Shown here: in pieces, positions 32,788-41,351 of the stretch
Layout of the letters: every line of letters begins with the position of its first letter
Numbering within the stretch: position 1 is the stretch's first letter
From: an uncultured Ruminococcus sp.
Lineage (GTDB): Bacteria > Bacillota > Clostridia > Lachnospirales > Lachnospiraceae
Direction of reading: 5' to 3'
DNA length: 64,000 nucleotides
NCBI GenBank assembly: GCA_900541505.1
Contig: UQKK01000019.1
Span: forward strand, 1 to 64,000
Notes under the pieces: model-generated
Seen by the model: the letters and a program-made list of their open reading frames with translations, nothing else
What the model was told of the DNA's origin: nothing
Database searches by the model: none
Translations under genes and position numbers: made by a program

Positions 32788-33549
32788 ATGACAAACATCA
32801 AAATGACGTTAGAATACGACGGTACCCGCTATCAGGGATGGCAGCGCCCGCCCAAAGCAGGGGAAACGAACACCATTTCCTACAGACTCTCGGAAATCCT
32901 GCGCAAAATGACCGGGGAAACCGTCTCCCTTTTCTGCGGAGCCAAGACGGAACCGGGTGTCCATGCCGCAGCGCAGGTCGTCTCCTTTTCCACCGCCTCC
33001 CCGCTCTCTTTGCGGGAGATTCAAAGCTATATGAATACCTATCTTCCCCAGGATATCGCAGTCCTTGATGTCCGTAAATGCCCGGAGCGTTTCCGCGCGG
33101 ATTTAAATGCAGCCTCCCGCACCTATGCCTGCCGCGTCTGCACGCTCCCCGAACAGGACATCTTTACCAGGCAGTACAGCACTCACCTTTTTCCCGCGCC
33201 GGATACCGCTCTTATGCAAGAAGCGTCCCTTTCTCTGAAAGGACGCCATGATTTCCGGTATTTTACTGCCGGACGCTCCGCTTCCGGAAAACGCAAAAAA
33301 GGGACAGAAAAAGAACTCCTCGACATCGGAATCCATTCCGACGGAGAAGTTCTCACACTCACGTTCACTGCCACGGATTTTCTCTATAAGATGCCCGCAC
33401 TCCTCGCCGGCACCCTGCTCGACATCGGACTTGGCAGGCGCCCCGTGGAGTCTGCCGCGCGCATCCTGGATGGGACAGAAGCCCCAAGCGCCCCCTGTGA
33501 GGCAAAGGCACTCCTTTTAAAAGAAATCCGCTATCCCGACACCGTATAG
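32788..33549 (+). CDS. truA: TruA-family tRNA pseudouridine synthase with altered catalytic motif
   Basis: 253 residues aligned with TruA, which makes pseudouridine 38-40 in the anticodon arm. IKMTLEYDGTRYQGWQRPPK, then YMNTYLPQDIAVLDV, FRADLNAASRTYACRV and DFLYKMPALLAGTLLDIG are family features. The catalytic motif, normally GRTDAGVHA, reads AKTEPGVHA near residue 56: the invariant Asp is Glu (codon GAA) and the preceding Arg is Lys. Activity is doubtful; a second, canonical truA may exist elsewhere in the genome. Start follows AGGAGGATGGAGC. Its 3' end is echoed in decayed tandem copies downstream. Confidence 0.85.
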   Translation: MTNIKMTLEYDGTRYQGWQRPPKAGETNTISYRLSEILRKMTGETVSLFCGAKTEPGVHAAAQVVSFSTASPLSLREIQSYMNTYLPQDIAVLDVRKCPERFRADLNAASRTYACRVCTLPEQDIFTRQYSTHLFPAPDTALMQEASLSLKGRHDFRYFTAGRSASGKRKKGTEKELLDIGIHSDGEVLTLTFTATDFLYKMPALLAGTLLDIGLGRRPVESAARILDGTEAPSAPCEAKALLLKEIRYPDTV

Positions 33550-33656
33550 GGATGGGAAAACTCTCTTTTAAAGGAGACCTGCTGCCCCAGCGCAACACAG
33601 GGAATAGCAGGGCCGCCTTTAAAAGAAGCCTGCTGCCCCAGCACAGCACAAGAATG
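33515..33656 (+). repeat. Decayed tandem repeat (about 51-52 nt) starting in the truA 3' end
   Basis: CTTTTAAAAGAAATCCGCT at 33514 inside truA is echoed by CTTTTAAAGGAGACCTGCTG at 33565 and CTTTAAAAGAAGCCTGCTG at 33617. The last two units share TGCTGCCCCAGC plus ACACA/GCACA. Unit spacing is 51 and 52 nt. No gene is present here. The segment separates truA from the convergent feoB. Confidence 0.6.
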
Positions 33657-33666
33657 CTAAGGTGTT

Positions 33667-35721
33667 TTATAGGAAAATTCCCGCTACGTGGTAGGCGATG
33701 AAGCTGACCACCCAGGCAACCGCAAGCTGGAAAAGGATGATTTGAAATGTCAGCTTTTTGCTCCCCACCTCCCGGTTGATGGTGGCAATCGTCGCTGTAC
33801 AGGGCACATACAAGAGACAGAACACCATCAGCGCGTAGGCGTTTGCCGCGCCAAAGCCCATAGCTCCCAGCGTTGCCACAAAGCTGTCCATTCCATGGGA
33901 AGTCGTGATATTCTGTATGCCGAACAGCACACTGCAGCTTGAAACCACCACTTCTTTCGCCGCCACACCGGAAATCAGAGCCACTACAATCTGCCAGTAT
34001 CCCAGTCCCAACGGTTTAAATATCGGCACCACCGCTCTTCCGATGACGGAGCCGAAGCTCTGTGTGATGTCCGTCTCATATCCGTTCGGTCCGAAGTTCA
34101 GCAACACCCACATAATGATGGATGCCAGGAAGATGACCGTCCCCGCCTTTGTCAGGTAGTCTTTTACCTTTTCCCACACATAGATGGCAATGGTCCTGGC
34201 ATTGGGCGATTTATATTCCGGCAATTCGATAAGCAGCGCATTCTCTGCCTTGCTGCCATCGATTTTTGAGAGGATGTAAGCAGTCACAATTGCCACCACG
34301 ATGCCCAGCAGGTACATCGAATAGCACGCCAACATAGCATGTTTCCCGAAAAACATGGAGGAAAACAGCACATAAATGGGAAGTCTCGCGCTGCAGGACA
34401 TAAAGGGCGTCACCAGTATCGTCTTCAGCCTGTCCTTCTTGTGCTCCAGCGCTCTGGATGCCATGATAGCGGGCACGGAACAGCCGAATCCCAGCAGCAT
34501 CGGCAAAAATGCCCTGCCGGACAGCCCCAGATGTCCCATGATATCATCCATGACAAAGGCAACTCTCGCCATATAGCCGCTGTCCTCCAAAAAGGCGAGC
34601 GCCAGAAACAGGATGAAAATATTGGGAAGGAAGGTGAGTATCCCGCCCACTCCGGAAATGATTCCGTCCACAAGAAGGGATTCCAGCATGGGGTTTACTC
34701 CCCAGGATTCCAAAATCCCGCTCACTGCCTGTGTCAGAAGGTCAAGTCCAATCTCAAAATATCCCTTCAGCCAGTCTCCCACTGTGAAGGTCAGAAAGAA
34801 GACCAACGCCATCACTGCCAGGAAAATCGGCAGCCCCAGCCATTTCCCGGTCATGTACCGGTCAATCTTGTCGGTGCGCTCCTCCTTCTGGTTTTTATTG
34901 ACCAGCGTCTCCTCAATCACCTCTTCAATAAAATCATATTTCTCATTGATAATGTCTTTCTCATAGCTTTTGCTGGCAATCTCCTCCAAATCAGCGGGAT
35001 ACTGCTCCAAAACCGCACTGTCCTGCTCCAGCGCTTTGATAGCGTGCCAGCGTTTGTTCTCCATATCAGGGTATTTATCCTGATAAATGCCGATAATGGC
35101 GTCAATCTTGTCCTCAATCTCATCACTGTAGACCATGGCGTACTCTGTATGATGGTTGTGTTTATGTCCGGTCTTCTCCGAATGATGGTGGATAAAGGGT
35201 CCCTGCTTCGTATAATCCTTATGATGCGCCACCGCGTGCATCAGAATCTCCAGCCCCGTCTTTTTCCGCGCTGACACCGGAATTGCCGGAATCCCCAGCA
35301 TCTCCGGGAGACGGTGCAGGTCGATTTCCATGCCCCGCTCCTCCACAATGTCCATCATATTCAGCGCCAGTACCACCGGTTTTCCCAGTTCGATGAGCTG
35401 CAGCGTCAGGTAAAGGTTGCGCTCCAGGCAGGAAGCGTCCACCACATCCACGATGACATCCACCTCATCGCTCATGATACATTCCCTGGAAACCTTTTCT
35501 TCCATTGTATAAGAAGTCAGGCTGTAGATACCCGGGAGGTCAATCAAAAGAAACTCCTGTCCCTTATAAAAGGCTTTTCCTTCCTTTTTTTCCACCGTGA
35601 CACCAGGCCAGTTCGCCACCTTCAGATTCGCCCCGGTGTAAGCGTTAAAGAGCGTCGTCTTCCCGCAGTTCGGGTTTCCGATAAATCCTACTCTGATAAT
35701 ATCCTGTCCGTCCCGGCTCAT
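33667..35721 (-). CDS. feoB: Ferrous iron transporter FeoB
   Basis: 684 residues. The N-terminal G domain has GFIGNPNCGKTTLFN (G1), DLPGIYSLT (G3) and NMMD (G4), followed by a helical GDI-like part. A short His-rich segment, HHHSEKTGHKHNHH near residue 180, sits just after the G domain and may bind metal. About eight membrane helices follow from residue 300, with the Gate motifs (LGFGCSVPA, PFMSCSARLPIY) containing the conserved cysteines. It imports Fe2+. Overlaps feoA by 4 nt. Confidence 0.95.
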   Translation of the reverse strand: MSRDGQDIIRVGFIGNPNCGKTTLFNAYTGANLKVANWPGVTVEKKEGKAFYKGQEFLLIDLPGIYSLTSYTMEEKVSRECIMSDEVDVIVDVVDASCLERNLYLTLQLIELGKPVVLALNMMDIVEERGMEIDLHRLPEMLGIPAIPVSARKKTGLEILMHAVAHHKDYTKQGPFIHHHSEKTGHKHNHHTEYAMVYSDEIEDKIDAIIGIYQDKYPDMENKRWHAIKALEQDSAVLEQYPADLEEIASKSYEKDIINEKYDFIEEVIEETLVNKNQKEERTDKIDRYMTGKWLGLPIFLAVMALVFFLTFTVGDWLKGYFEIGLDLLTQAVSGILESWGVNPMLESLLVDGIISGVGGILTFLPNIFILFLALAFLEDSGYMARVAFVMDDIMGHLGLSGRAFLPMLLGFGCSVPAIMASRALEHKKDRLKTILVTPFMSCSARLPIYVLFSSMFFGKHAMLACYSMYLLGIVVAIVTAYILSKIDGSKAENALLIELPEYKSPNARTIAIYVWEKVKDYLTKAGTVIFLASIIMWVLLNFGPNGYETDITQSFGSVIGRAVVPIFKPLGLGYWQIVVALISGVAAKEVVVSSCSVLFGIQNITTSHGMDSFVATLGAMGFGAANAYALMVFCLLYVPCTATIATINREVGSKKLTFQIILFQLAVAWVVSFIAYHVAGIFL

Positions 35722-35954
35722 GCTGCTTCCTCCTCCACAATGATATGGTCCGCAATCCGTTTCCCGATGGCAAATCTCGTCCCACGGAAGCGCACAGTAA
35801 CTGCTCCCTTTTTGTCATTGTTCAAGATGGTAATCCTTGAGCCCGGAGTCAGACCGAGCGCCTCCAGGCGCCGCTCCAGATTCAGTTCGATATCTATGGA
35901 TTCCACAATATAGGTACAATTGTCTTTTCCCTCTTTTAGTCTCATCTCATTCAT
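35718..35954 (-). CDS. feoA: Ferrous iron transport protein FeoA
   Basis: 78 residues, SH3-like: RRLEALGLTPGSRITILNNDKKGAVTVRFRGTRFAIGKRIADHIIV in overlapping parts is characteristic. Accessory to FeoB. First gene of feoAB; no Fur box was identified in the upstream 200 bp. Confidence 0.94.
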   Translation of the reverse strand: MNEMRLKEGKDNCTYIVESIDIELNLERRLEALGLTPGSRITILNNDKKGAVTVRFRGTRFAIGKRIADHIIVEEEAA

Positions 35955-36150
35955 CCTCTGTATCTTTGAATTTCAATTCACACTCTGTGCTCCTGCATCT
36001 GCCGAACACATTTAAGTGCTATTGAGAATATTTCTCCATAAGGAATTATAAAGGTTTTTGCTCTATAAGTCAATTTGCCTGCCCTTCTTTTCCCATACAA
36101 CTGCCATTTTCTCCCTGCCCGGTCCTCTGCCTTTTTGTCTCGGCGATGGT

Positions 36151-36428
36151 TAGCGTCAGTGTACAAGGGGCAATACGGTCGATGAAGGACAAATTTAAGC
36201 CCCTTTTTCGTTATTTTCTCTCCGCGTACGTCTCTGTACGCGTCGTTCAAGTGCCTTAAAGGGGCTTAAATTTGTCACTTCACGACTCATAGACCTCAAC
36301 CGCAGGAATATCGGCGCTTTTCAAGGCAGACGATTGAGGCGTACTGGACGTACGCCGATTGAGGATAACGATGAAAATCGCCGATATTACGCGGTTTGAG
36401 GCGTATTGCCCCTTGTACACTGACGCTA
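36151..36428. repeat. 278-bp nested inverted-repeat element
   Basis: Bounded by a perfect 26-bp inverted repeat (36151-36176 and 36403-36428; arm begins TAGCGTCAGTGTACAAGGGG). Inside are two further arms. The first is a 19-bp perfect inverted repeat, 36188-36206 with 36258-36276 (GACAAATTTAAGCCCC), capped by CGCGTAC/GTACGCG. The second is AATATCGGCG with CGCCGATATT, capped by GGCGTAC/GTACGCC. Together they form a large cruciform with two side stems. Minus- or plus-strand RNA would fold equally well. No protein is encoded. This is the main content of the 673-bp gap 35955-36627. Confidence 0.8.
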
Positions 36429-36457
36429 CTGTTCACAGATACCTGCGAACGGTAACC
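36427..36457. repeat. Hairpin repeat, copy 1 (copy 2 at 41148)
   Basis: TACTGTTCACAGATACCTGC followed by GAACGGTAACC forms an imperfect 8-bp hairpin. It abuts the right end of the 278-bp element. The same sequence recurs at 41148-41179 with two or three changes in the right arm. Confidence 0.55.
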
Positions 36458-36627
36458 CGGCGATTGACATTTTCCGTTTTGCAACGTACTCTATAGTTAT
36501 ACCTTAAAAGACATACCGAAACACATTCCCTTCGGGATGGCGGGCTTTGCCCGATAAATGCGACAGGGGCAGAAGCCTCCCGATGAAGCAAGCCGGCAGT
36601 ACTCATGCGAAAGGAGCCATATTTTCC

Positions 36628-37530
36628 ATGAATCTGAATGAATATCAAAATTATCACGAGACGAAAGCGCATACCGCCTCTGATTTCCCGTACAATACGT
36701 ATCTGTGCTCCATCCCTCTGGACTTTACCCATGTTCCTCTGCACTGGCATGAAGAGATGGAACTCATTGTCATCAAAAGGGGCAGAGGCATTGTCTCTGT
36801 GGATTTTAAGCGGCAGAACGTCAACGCGGGAGATATTGTCCTCATTCTGCCCGGCAGACTTCATTCCATTGAGCAGGATGAAGAAAATATCATGGAATAT
36901 GAGAACATCCTCTTTATGCCTACCCTGCTCACCGCACAGGGTCCTGACCTTTGCTCGTCGCAGTTTATCCGTCCTTTCATGGAGGGAACGATTCTCTCCG
37001 AGACGTTTTTGACCCCTTCCCTGCCCTGCTATCTGCAGGCAGCGGACTATATCCGCAGTATTGACGCACTCTGTGAAAAGCAGCCGGAAGGATACCAGCT
37101 CGCCTTAAAGGGCTTTTTATTCCAGCTCCTTTTTCTGCTGATATCCCATCAGAAAAACAGAGATTCCGCATCGAAGACCGACACGAAATCTCTGGAAAAA
37201 ATCAAGCTTATATTAAAATATGTGGAGGACCATTATCAAGAACCGATTTCTATTGAGGACATGGCGAAGCTGACCTATTACAGCAAATCTCATTTTATGA
37301 AATTCTTCAAAACGCATATGGGAAGCGGGTTCACCGAATACCTAAACACCTACCGCCTCTCCATCGCCGCCAGACTGCTGACCGCGTCCTCCTTGTCCGT
37401 GCTGGAAATTTCCTCCGCCGTGGGGTTTGACAATCTGTCCTACTTTACCCGCCTGTTCAAGAGAAAGTTCGGCATGCCGCCGCGCCTCTACCGCACAAAG
37501 AACAGCGCGCTTTTAGACGACAACCCGTAG
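36628..37530 (+). CDS. AraC-family transcriptional regulator with cupin sensor domain
   Basis: 300 residues. The N-terminal cupin part has FTHVPLHWHEEMELIVIKRGRGIV and NAGDIVLILPGRLHSI. The C-terminal pair of HTH motifs spans about 200-295: SIEDMAKLTYYSKSHFMKFFK and LEISSAVGFDNLSYFTRLFKRKFG. Such regulators usually sense a sugar. Start 36628 follows GAAAGGAG; the longer frame from 36547 lacks a ribosome site. No sugar genes are next to it. Confidence 0.9.
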   Translation: MNLNEYQNYHETKAHTASDFPYNTYLCSIPLDFTHVPLHWHEEMELIVIKRGRGIVSVDFKRQNVNAGDIVLILPGRLHSIEQDEENIMEYENILFMPTLLTAQGPDLCSSQFIRPFMEGTILSETFLTPSLPCYLQAADYIRSIDALCEKQPEGYQLALKGFLFQLLFLLISHQKNRDSASKTDTKSLEKIKLILKYVEDHYQEPISIEDMAKLTYYSKSHFMKFFKTHMGSGFTEYLNTYRLSIAARLLTASSLSVLEISSAVGFDNLSYFTRLFKRKFGMPPRLYRTKNSALLDDNP

Positions 37531-37571
37531 ATTCTGAACGCAGTGTCCTCGCAGGGTGTGCATATCTGTCT

Positions 37572-38387
37572 TCAGAAACGGTAATACATTTCAACCGGGT
37601 CAATGGGGTCGAAGGGATTCTCCTCCTCCATCTTGCCGTTGCGCCCGCGCCGTTTCACCAGCTCGCCGCCTTTATTGTACAGCCAGAAGGAATAGACCAG
37701 CACCTTGTTGACCTTGCCAATCTTCTCTTTCGTTGTCTTCTCATAGGGGATTCCTCCCACTTCAAAATGCGTCTTCTTGTGAATCATGGAAATCAGATCT
37801 GTCTCGCAGGTCACAGGCTCCGGCAGAATCGTATAAGCCCGTCCCACGCAGTCTGCCTTGTGGGAATCGCTGCCGCCCACTGTCACTTTCGAGTATTTTG
37901 CCGCCAGCTTAGCGGCGCCCGCATTGGATTCCTTCGACTCACAGCAATTGTACGCCTCCACGAAATCGAACCGCTTGACAATCTCCGGTGATTTGTAGAA
38001 GCGCTTCGTGTTCATAAAACTCATGTATTTTTCCCCGCACGGATGCGCTGGTCCCAACACTCCGCCGTTTCTGTGTACTAAATCTATCAGGGTGGCAAGC
38101 GGCATCCCTCTCATCTCCAGGACGCGCATCTTCACACCCTCCGGCATGATAACCAGGATATGTCCCGCATCCCTTGTATCGTATTCGATTCCTTTGAGCA
38201 CCACAAAATCCGTATGCTTCTTTCCCTTGATGTTCTCCTTCCAGTAACGGTATCCCTTGTAGGTGTTGTGGTCTGTGATGACCATTCCCTGAAATCCTTT
38301 TTGCTTTAAAATCGTGATATATTCATCCAAGCTTACCTTACTGTCAATAGAACCTTCCTTCACATGGCAGTGCATATCAATCTTCAT
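37572..38387 (-). CDS. PHP-domain phosphoesterase-like protein
   Basis: 271 residues. Metal-binding PHP motifs: MKIDMHCHVKEGS, VITDHNTY, LGPAHPCGE and TVGGSDSHKA. PHP proteins hydrolyse phosphoesters using two or three metals; substrates range from nucleotides to RNA ends and sugar phosphates. Here the substrate is not indicated. Stand-alone gene. Confidence 0.88.
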   Translation of the reverse strand: MKIDMHCHVKEGSIDSKVSLDEYITILKQKGFQGMVITDHNTYKGYRYWKENIKGKKHTDFVVLKGIEYDTRDAGHILVIMPEGVKMRVLEMRGMPLATLIDLVHRNGGVLGPAHPCGEKYMSFMNTKRFYKSPEIVKRFDFVEAYNCCESKESNAGAAKLAAKYSKVTVGGSDSHKADCVGRAYTILPEPVTCETDLISMIHKKTHFEVGGIPYEKTTKEKIGKVNKVLVYSFWLYNKGGELVKRRGRNGKMEEENPFDPIDPVEMYYRF

Positions 38388-38499
38388 CCGTAAGCCTCCT
38401 TTGCCTCTGTTGTCTTTTCATTAGCTTCTTATGTCTATGAAATTATTATACAACTTTCTGAAAAAGCAGGCAACCGACAAAGACAGGAGTCAAAATCTC

Positions 38500-38685
38500 T
38501 CACGCATGTCTCTCGATTTTTGAGACACCGCGCAGAGTCAGAAAAATGCTTCCTCCCCACGCCAGAATATAGAAGATATCCGGAATTTTCGTTTCCGTAA
38601 AGCTGTACATAACCATGAGCAGCACCAGAGCGAAAGCACCCAGAGAGAGAACAACTTTTGTAAGCACAGATTTTTTGATATACAT
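38500..38685 (-). CDS. Small membrane protein
   Basis: 61 residues from ATG 38685 (GGAAGGTGTGTTTTT upstream). Two predicted membrane helices, about 9-28 (VVLSLGAFALVLLMVMYSF) and 34-50 (FYILAWGGSIFLTLRG), with a short basic tail. No family recognised. Confidence 0.6.
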   Translation of the reverse strand: MYIKKSVLTKVVLSLGAFALVLLMVMYSFTETKIPDIFYILAWGGSIFLTLRGVSKIERHA

Positions 38686-38784
38686 AAAAACACACCTTCC
38701 TTTGACATGAATCATTTCCTTACATCCATCATATCAAAGCAGGTGTGTCATAAAACGGACTTTACTTTTTATCTCTTATATTTT

Positions 38785-39573
38785 TTATTCGATATATGTA
38801 ATGTCGTCATCTTCCTCTTCATCGTCAGATGGTTTTTCCTCAGACTGCTCTTCTTCATCCGGAAGTTTATCCAGGTTCTCCATCATTGCTCTCGCCCTTT
38901 CCACCTCGTTTGCTGTGGAATGGGTATCGCGGATTTCCGCCGCTTTTTTCAGGCTCTGTTTCTTTCTCTTCTTAGACTCCAGAAGGAGCTGAATCAGCAC
39001 ACCGGCAGCGCCCAGCACCGCGCCGATGATAATTTCCACGAAACTTCCCTGTATCGGCAGCAAAAACGCGGCAGCGCCCTCCGCTGTAAGCGCACCGAAA
39101 ACTGCCGTGACAATGATAGTAATAACCTCCGTGAATTTGATGGAAAGCAAAGCCAGGACAAGCCCCACCGCTCCGCAGATACCTAAGAAAATCAAATCCT
39201 GCGGATTTAACAGATACATTGTGCTCAGGCTTCCGACCACCAGGACAGTCACAAACGCGCCGAATCGATAGAACCGCGCGCACAGCACAAGCAGGATAAT
39301 TCCCAGTACAGCTCCCGCGCCGAGGGAAACCATTGTATCAAGCCCCAGCAGTTCTCCGGCGGCAGTCCCCACGCCAAGACCGATGCATAAGCCTATCAGC
39401 GCGGACCAGAAACGTATCAGCTTCACTCCCAGGAAGCACCAGAGAAGCCCAATCGCTATCATAATACCATAAAACACAAAATCTACTGTCTCAAGACTCC
39501 TCCCCTGCTCTCCGTACACGAGAACCTCAAGTCCTGATTCCCGAACCATGTTTACAACCGTATTCCAATCCAT
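38785..39573 (-). CDS. Multi-pass membrane protein, TMEM198/DUF4203-like
   Basis: 262 residues with about seven Gly/Ala-rich helices between residues 30 and 205 (for example FVFYGIMIAIGLLWCFLGV and ALIGLCIGLGVGTAAGELLG), then a charged cytosolic tail ending in an acidic run (EEEDDDITYIE). The alternating layout resembles DUF4203/TMEM198-type proteins. Function unknown. Confidence 0.7.
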   Translation of the reverse strand: MDWNTVVNMVRESGLEVLVYGEQGRSLETVDFVFYGIMIAIGLLWCFLGVKLIRFWSALIGLCIGLGVGTAAGELLGLDTMVSLGAGAVLGIILLVLCARFYRFGAFVTVLVVGSLSTMYLLNPQDLIFLGICGAVGLVLALLSIKFTEVITIIVTAVFGALTAEGAAAFLLPIQGSFVEIIIGAVLGAAGVLIQLLLESKKRKKQSLKKAAEIRDTHSTANEVERARAMMENLDKLPDEEEQSEEKPSDDEEEDDDITYIE

Positions 39574-39602
39574 TCTTTCTTTTACTCCTTTGTCCCTTAT
39601 TC

Positions 39603-40603
39603 TTATTTTTCTTCTTCCCCATAGGTCCCCGCCAGTTCCCGAAGCAGAAGACAGTATTCTTCCGCCACGTCATCAGGTGAAAGTATCTTCACACCTTTGC
39701 CCAGCCCTGTGAGCCATCCGAAAAACGGTGCGCTGACTGCTACCTGCACCCGCACTGTGAAATGTGACTCCCCGTCCTTCCAGATTTGTACATCCTTGCC
39801 GAAACGGTCCAGAACAACGCCCACAAAACGGTTTTCAAAGCGCAGCCTCACTGTTTTTTCGTCGCCTCCGAACATACCGAAGGTCTTTCTTGTGTAACTG
39901 GCAACATCAAAGCGTGAAAACTCTTCCTGCCCTCCCCTTGGCTCGTCAAAGACCCGGATATCCAGCATTTTGTCCACGCGGAAATGCTTCAGAAGCTCCG
40001 CCTCCATGTCATACCCTATCAGATAGTAGTTCTCATCATCCCAGGTCAGCGCCCAGGGACTCACCTGATAAGGTCTGCCGTCTTTTTTCAGCCGGATTTC
40101 TTTCTTCACCGTCCATTCGAAATACCTAAAGAGAATCTGCTGGTTGGAAGCGATTGCTATGTGCAGCTTATCCACATTGTAAAAAATGCTCTCGTTCATC
40201 GACTTGATGCGGTCTGCCACAACGACCTGCCGCTGCAGCTGCTTTGCCTCATGTCTGCTGGTCAATCCTTCAATCTTGCGAATCAGTGCGCTGGATTTCT
40301 TTTCAGTAATAAATCTCGAAGACTGTACTGCATCCACCAAAAGCTTTAACTCTGCCAGTTCAAATTCATGTTCGCCTAGATAGTACCCCTCCGGGCGCCC
40401 CTTCTTGTACAGAATATCCAGCCCAAAAGTCTTCAGGGTCTCCATATCATTGTAAAGGCTCTTTCTCTCCGCGTGGATTCCGTACTTTGCCAAACGCTCC
40501 TCCAATTCCTTTCTGGATAAAGGGTGCTCCTCATCCGTCTCCTCCAGGAATATCTTCATGAGATAGAGTATATCTTTGCTTTCTGATTGCAAGATTTTGC
40601 CAT
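39603..40603 (-). CDS. WYL-domain transcriptional regulator with frameshifted N-terminus
   Basis: Protein of about 340 residues: N-terminal winged HTH (PLSRKELEERLAKYGIHAERKSLYNDMETLKTFGLDI) and a C-terminal WYL domain (YQVSPWALTWDDENYYLIGYD), thought to bind nucleic acid or nucleotide ligands. The expected start, ATG 40603 with AGGGGAG upstream, reads MAKSCNQKAKI and then leaves the frame; the conserved continuation LYLMKIFLEETDEEHP is in another frame. An extra TA in GATATACTC near 40570 explains this. Translation in the main frame would need ATG 40628 (no good ribosome site) or an internal ATG near 40560. It is probably damaged or weakly expressed. Confidence 0.8.
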
Positions 40604-40628
40604 GTCGCTTCTCCCCTGCCGCTTTCAT

Positions 40629-41351
40629 GCGTCCGAAACCATTCTACCAATTTTTTTTCGTTTCGACAACAATTCCCTCTATTTTTTACGCATAATCCCC
40701 TCATTTTTTCCACATGATAAGAGCGGATGCCAATCGACTTTGATTAACACCCGCTCTTATACTGATATTTCTATCATTGGTCTTTACCTCTTTTTCTTTT
40801 TTTGCTTTGATTTTTTAATTTACGTTGCTGGTGGTCCGTACCTCCTTTTCTTAGATTTCCTGCTAATGGATAAACGGAAATTTTATTCTTCATGGATTTT
40901 ACTTCTCTCATAACTTTCTCGTCATTATGATAATTTCTCCATGAACTTTCCGTTTTATATTTCAGCCGGATAATAATTGTTTTCTTCTTTTTGTTAAGTT
41001 AATCTTACTACACATCTTGCATTTTGTCAATAAATTTTTAGTTTTATTTTTAATTTGTTTGATATTTTCTGTTAATAATCTTTTGCTATCTTTTTTATCT
41101 GTCATGTCTTTTATTAGACATCTCTTCCGCCTCAACCGCATAGATTGTTACTGTTCACAGATACCTGCGAACAGCAACCATAAATCTTCGTATAACCATT
41201 TTCTTCTCTATCTGCGGTTGACTTCCCGTACTTCTCACATTAAAATAGGAAAGTAGCGTCGTCTCGGAACATTGCTTCCCGCACAACGGCGTTTTATGTC
41301 AGATGAGCTTCCCTTATCTGAAGACAGAATAAATCAAAGGAGCTGCTTTTT
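40629..41351. other. AT-rich intergenic region upstream of asnA
   Basis: No coding gene seen. It contains a perfect 10-bp hairpin, ATAAGAGCGG with CCGCTCTTAT (40717-40760). It also has an interrupted inverted repeat, AAACGGAAA..TTCATGGA (40872-40896) with TCCATGAA..TTTCCGTTT (40938-40955), long runs of T, and the hairpin repeat at 41148. No T-box signature was found before asnA. Confidence 0.5.
41148..41179. repeat. Hairpin repeat, copy 2 (copy 1 at 36427)
   Basis: TTACTGTTCACAGATACCTG, then CGAACAGCAACC. Left arm GTTACTGTTC pairs with GAACAGCAAC apart from one mismatch. The loop ACAGATACCTGC is identical to copy 1. Confidence 0.55.

Noticed and set aside
33365..33649. A 94-residue minus-strand frame with repeated WGSR-like motifs
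   Set aside because: The repeats come from the tandem DNA repeat after truA; the frame is antisense to truA and has no start signal.
35978..36250. A 90-residue minus-strand frame upstream of feoA
   Set aside because: It is formed by the inverted-repeat element and has no ribosome site or family-like sequence.
40629..41351. T-box leader before asnA
   Set aside because: No T-box sequence (TGGTGGTACCGCG type) or specifier-loop architecture is visible; only AT-rich sequence and unrelated hairpins.
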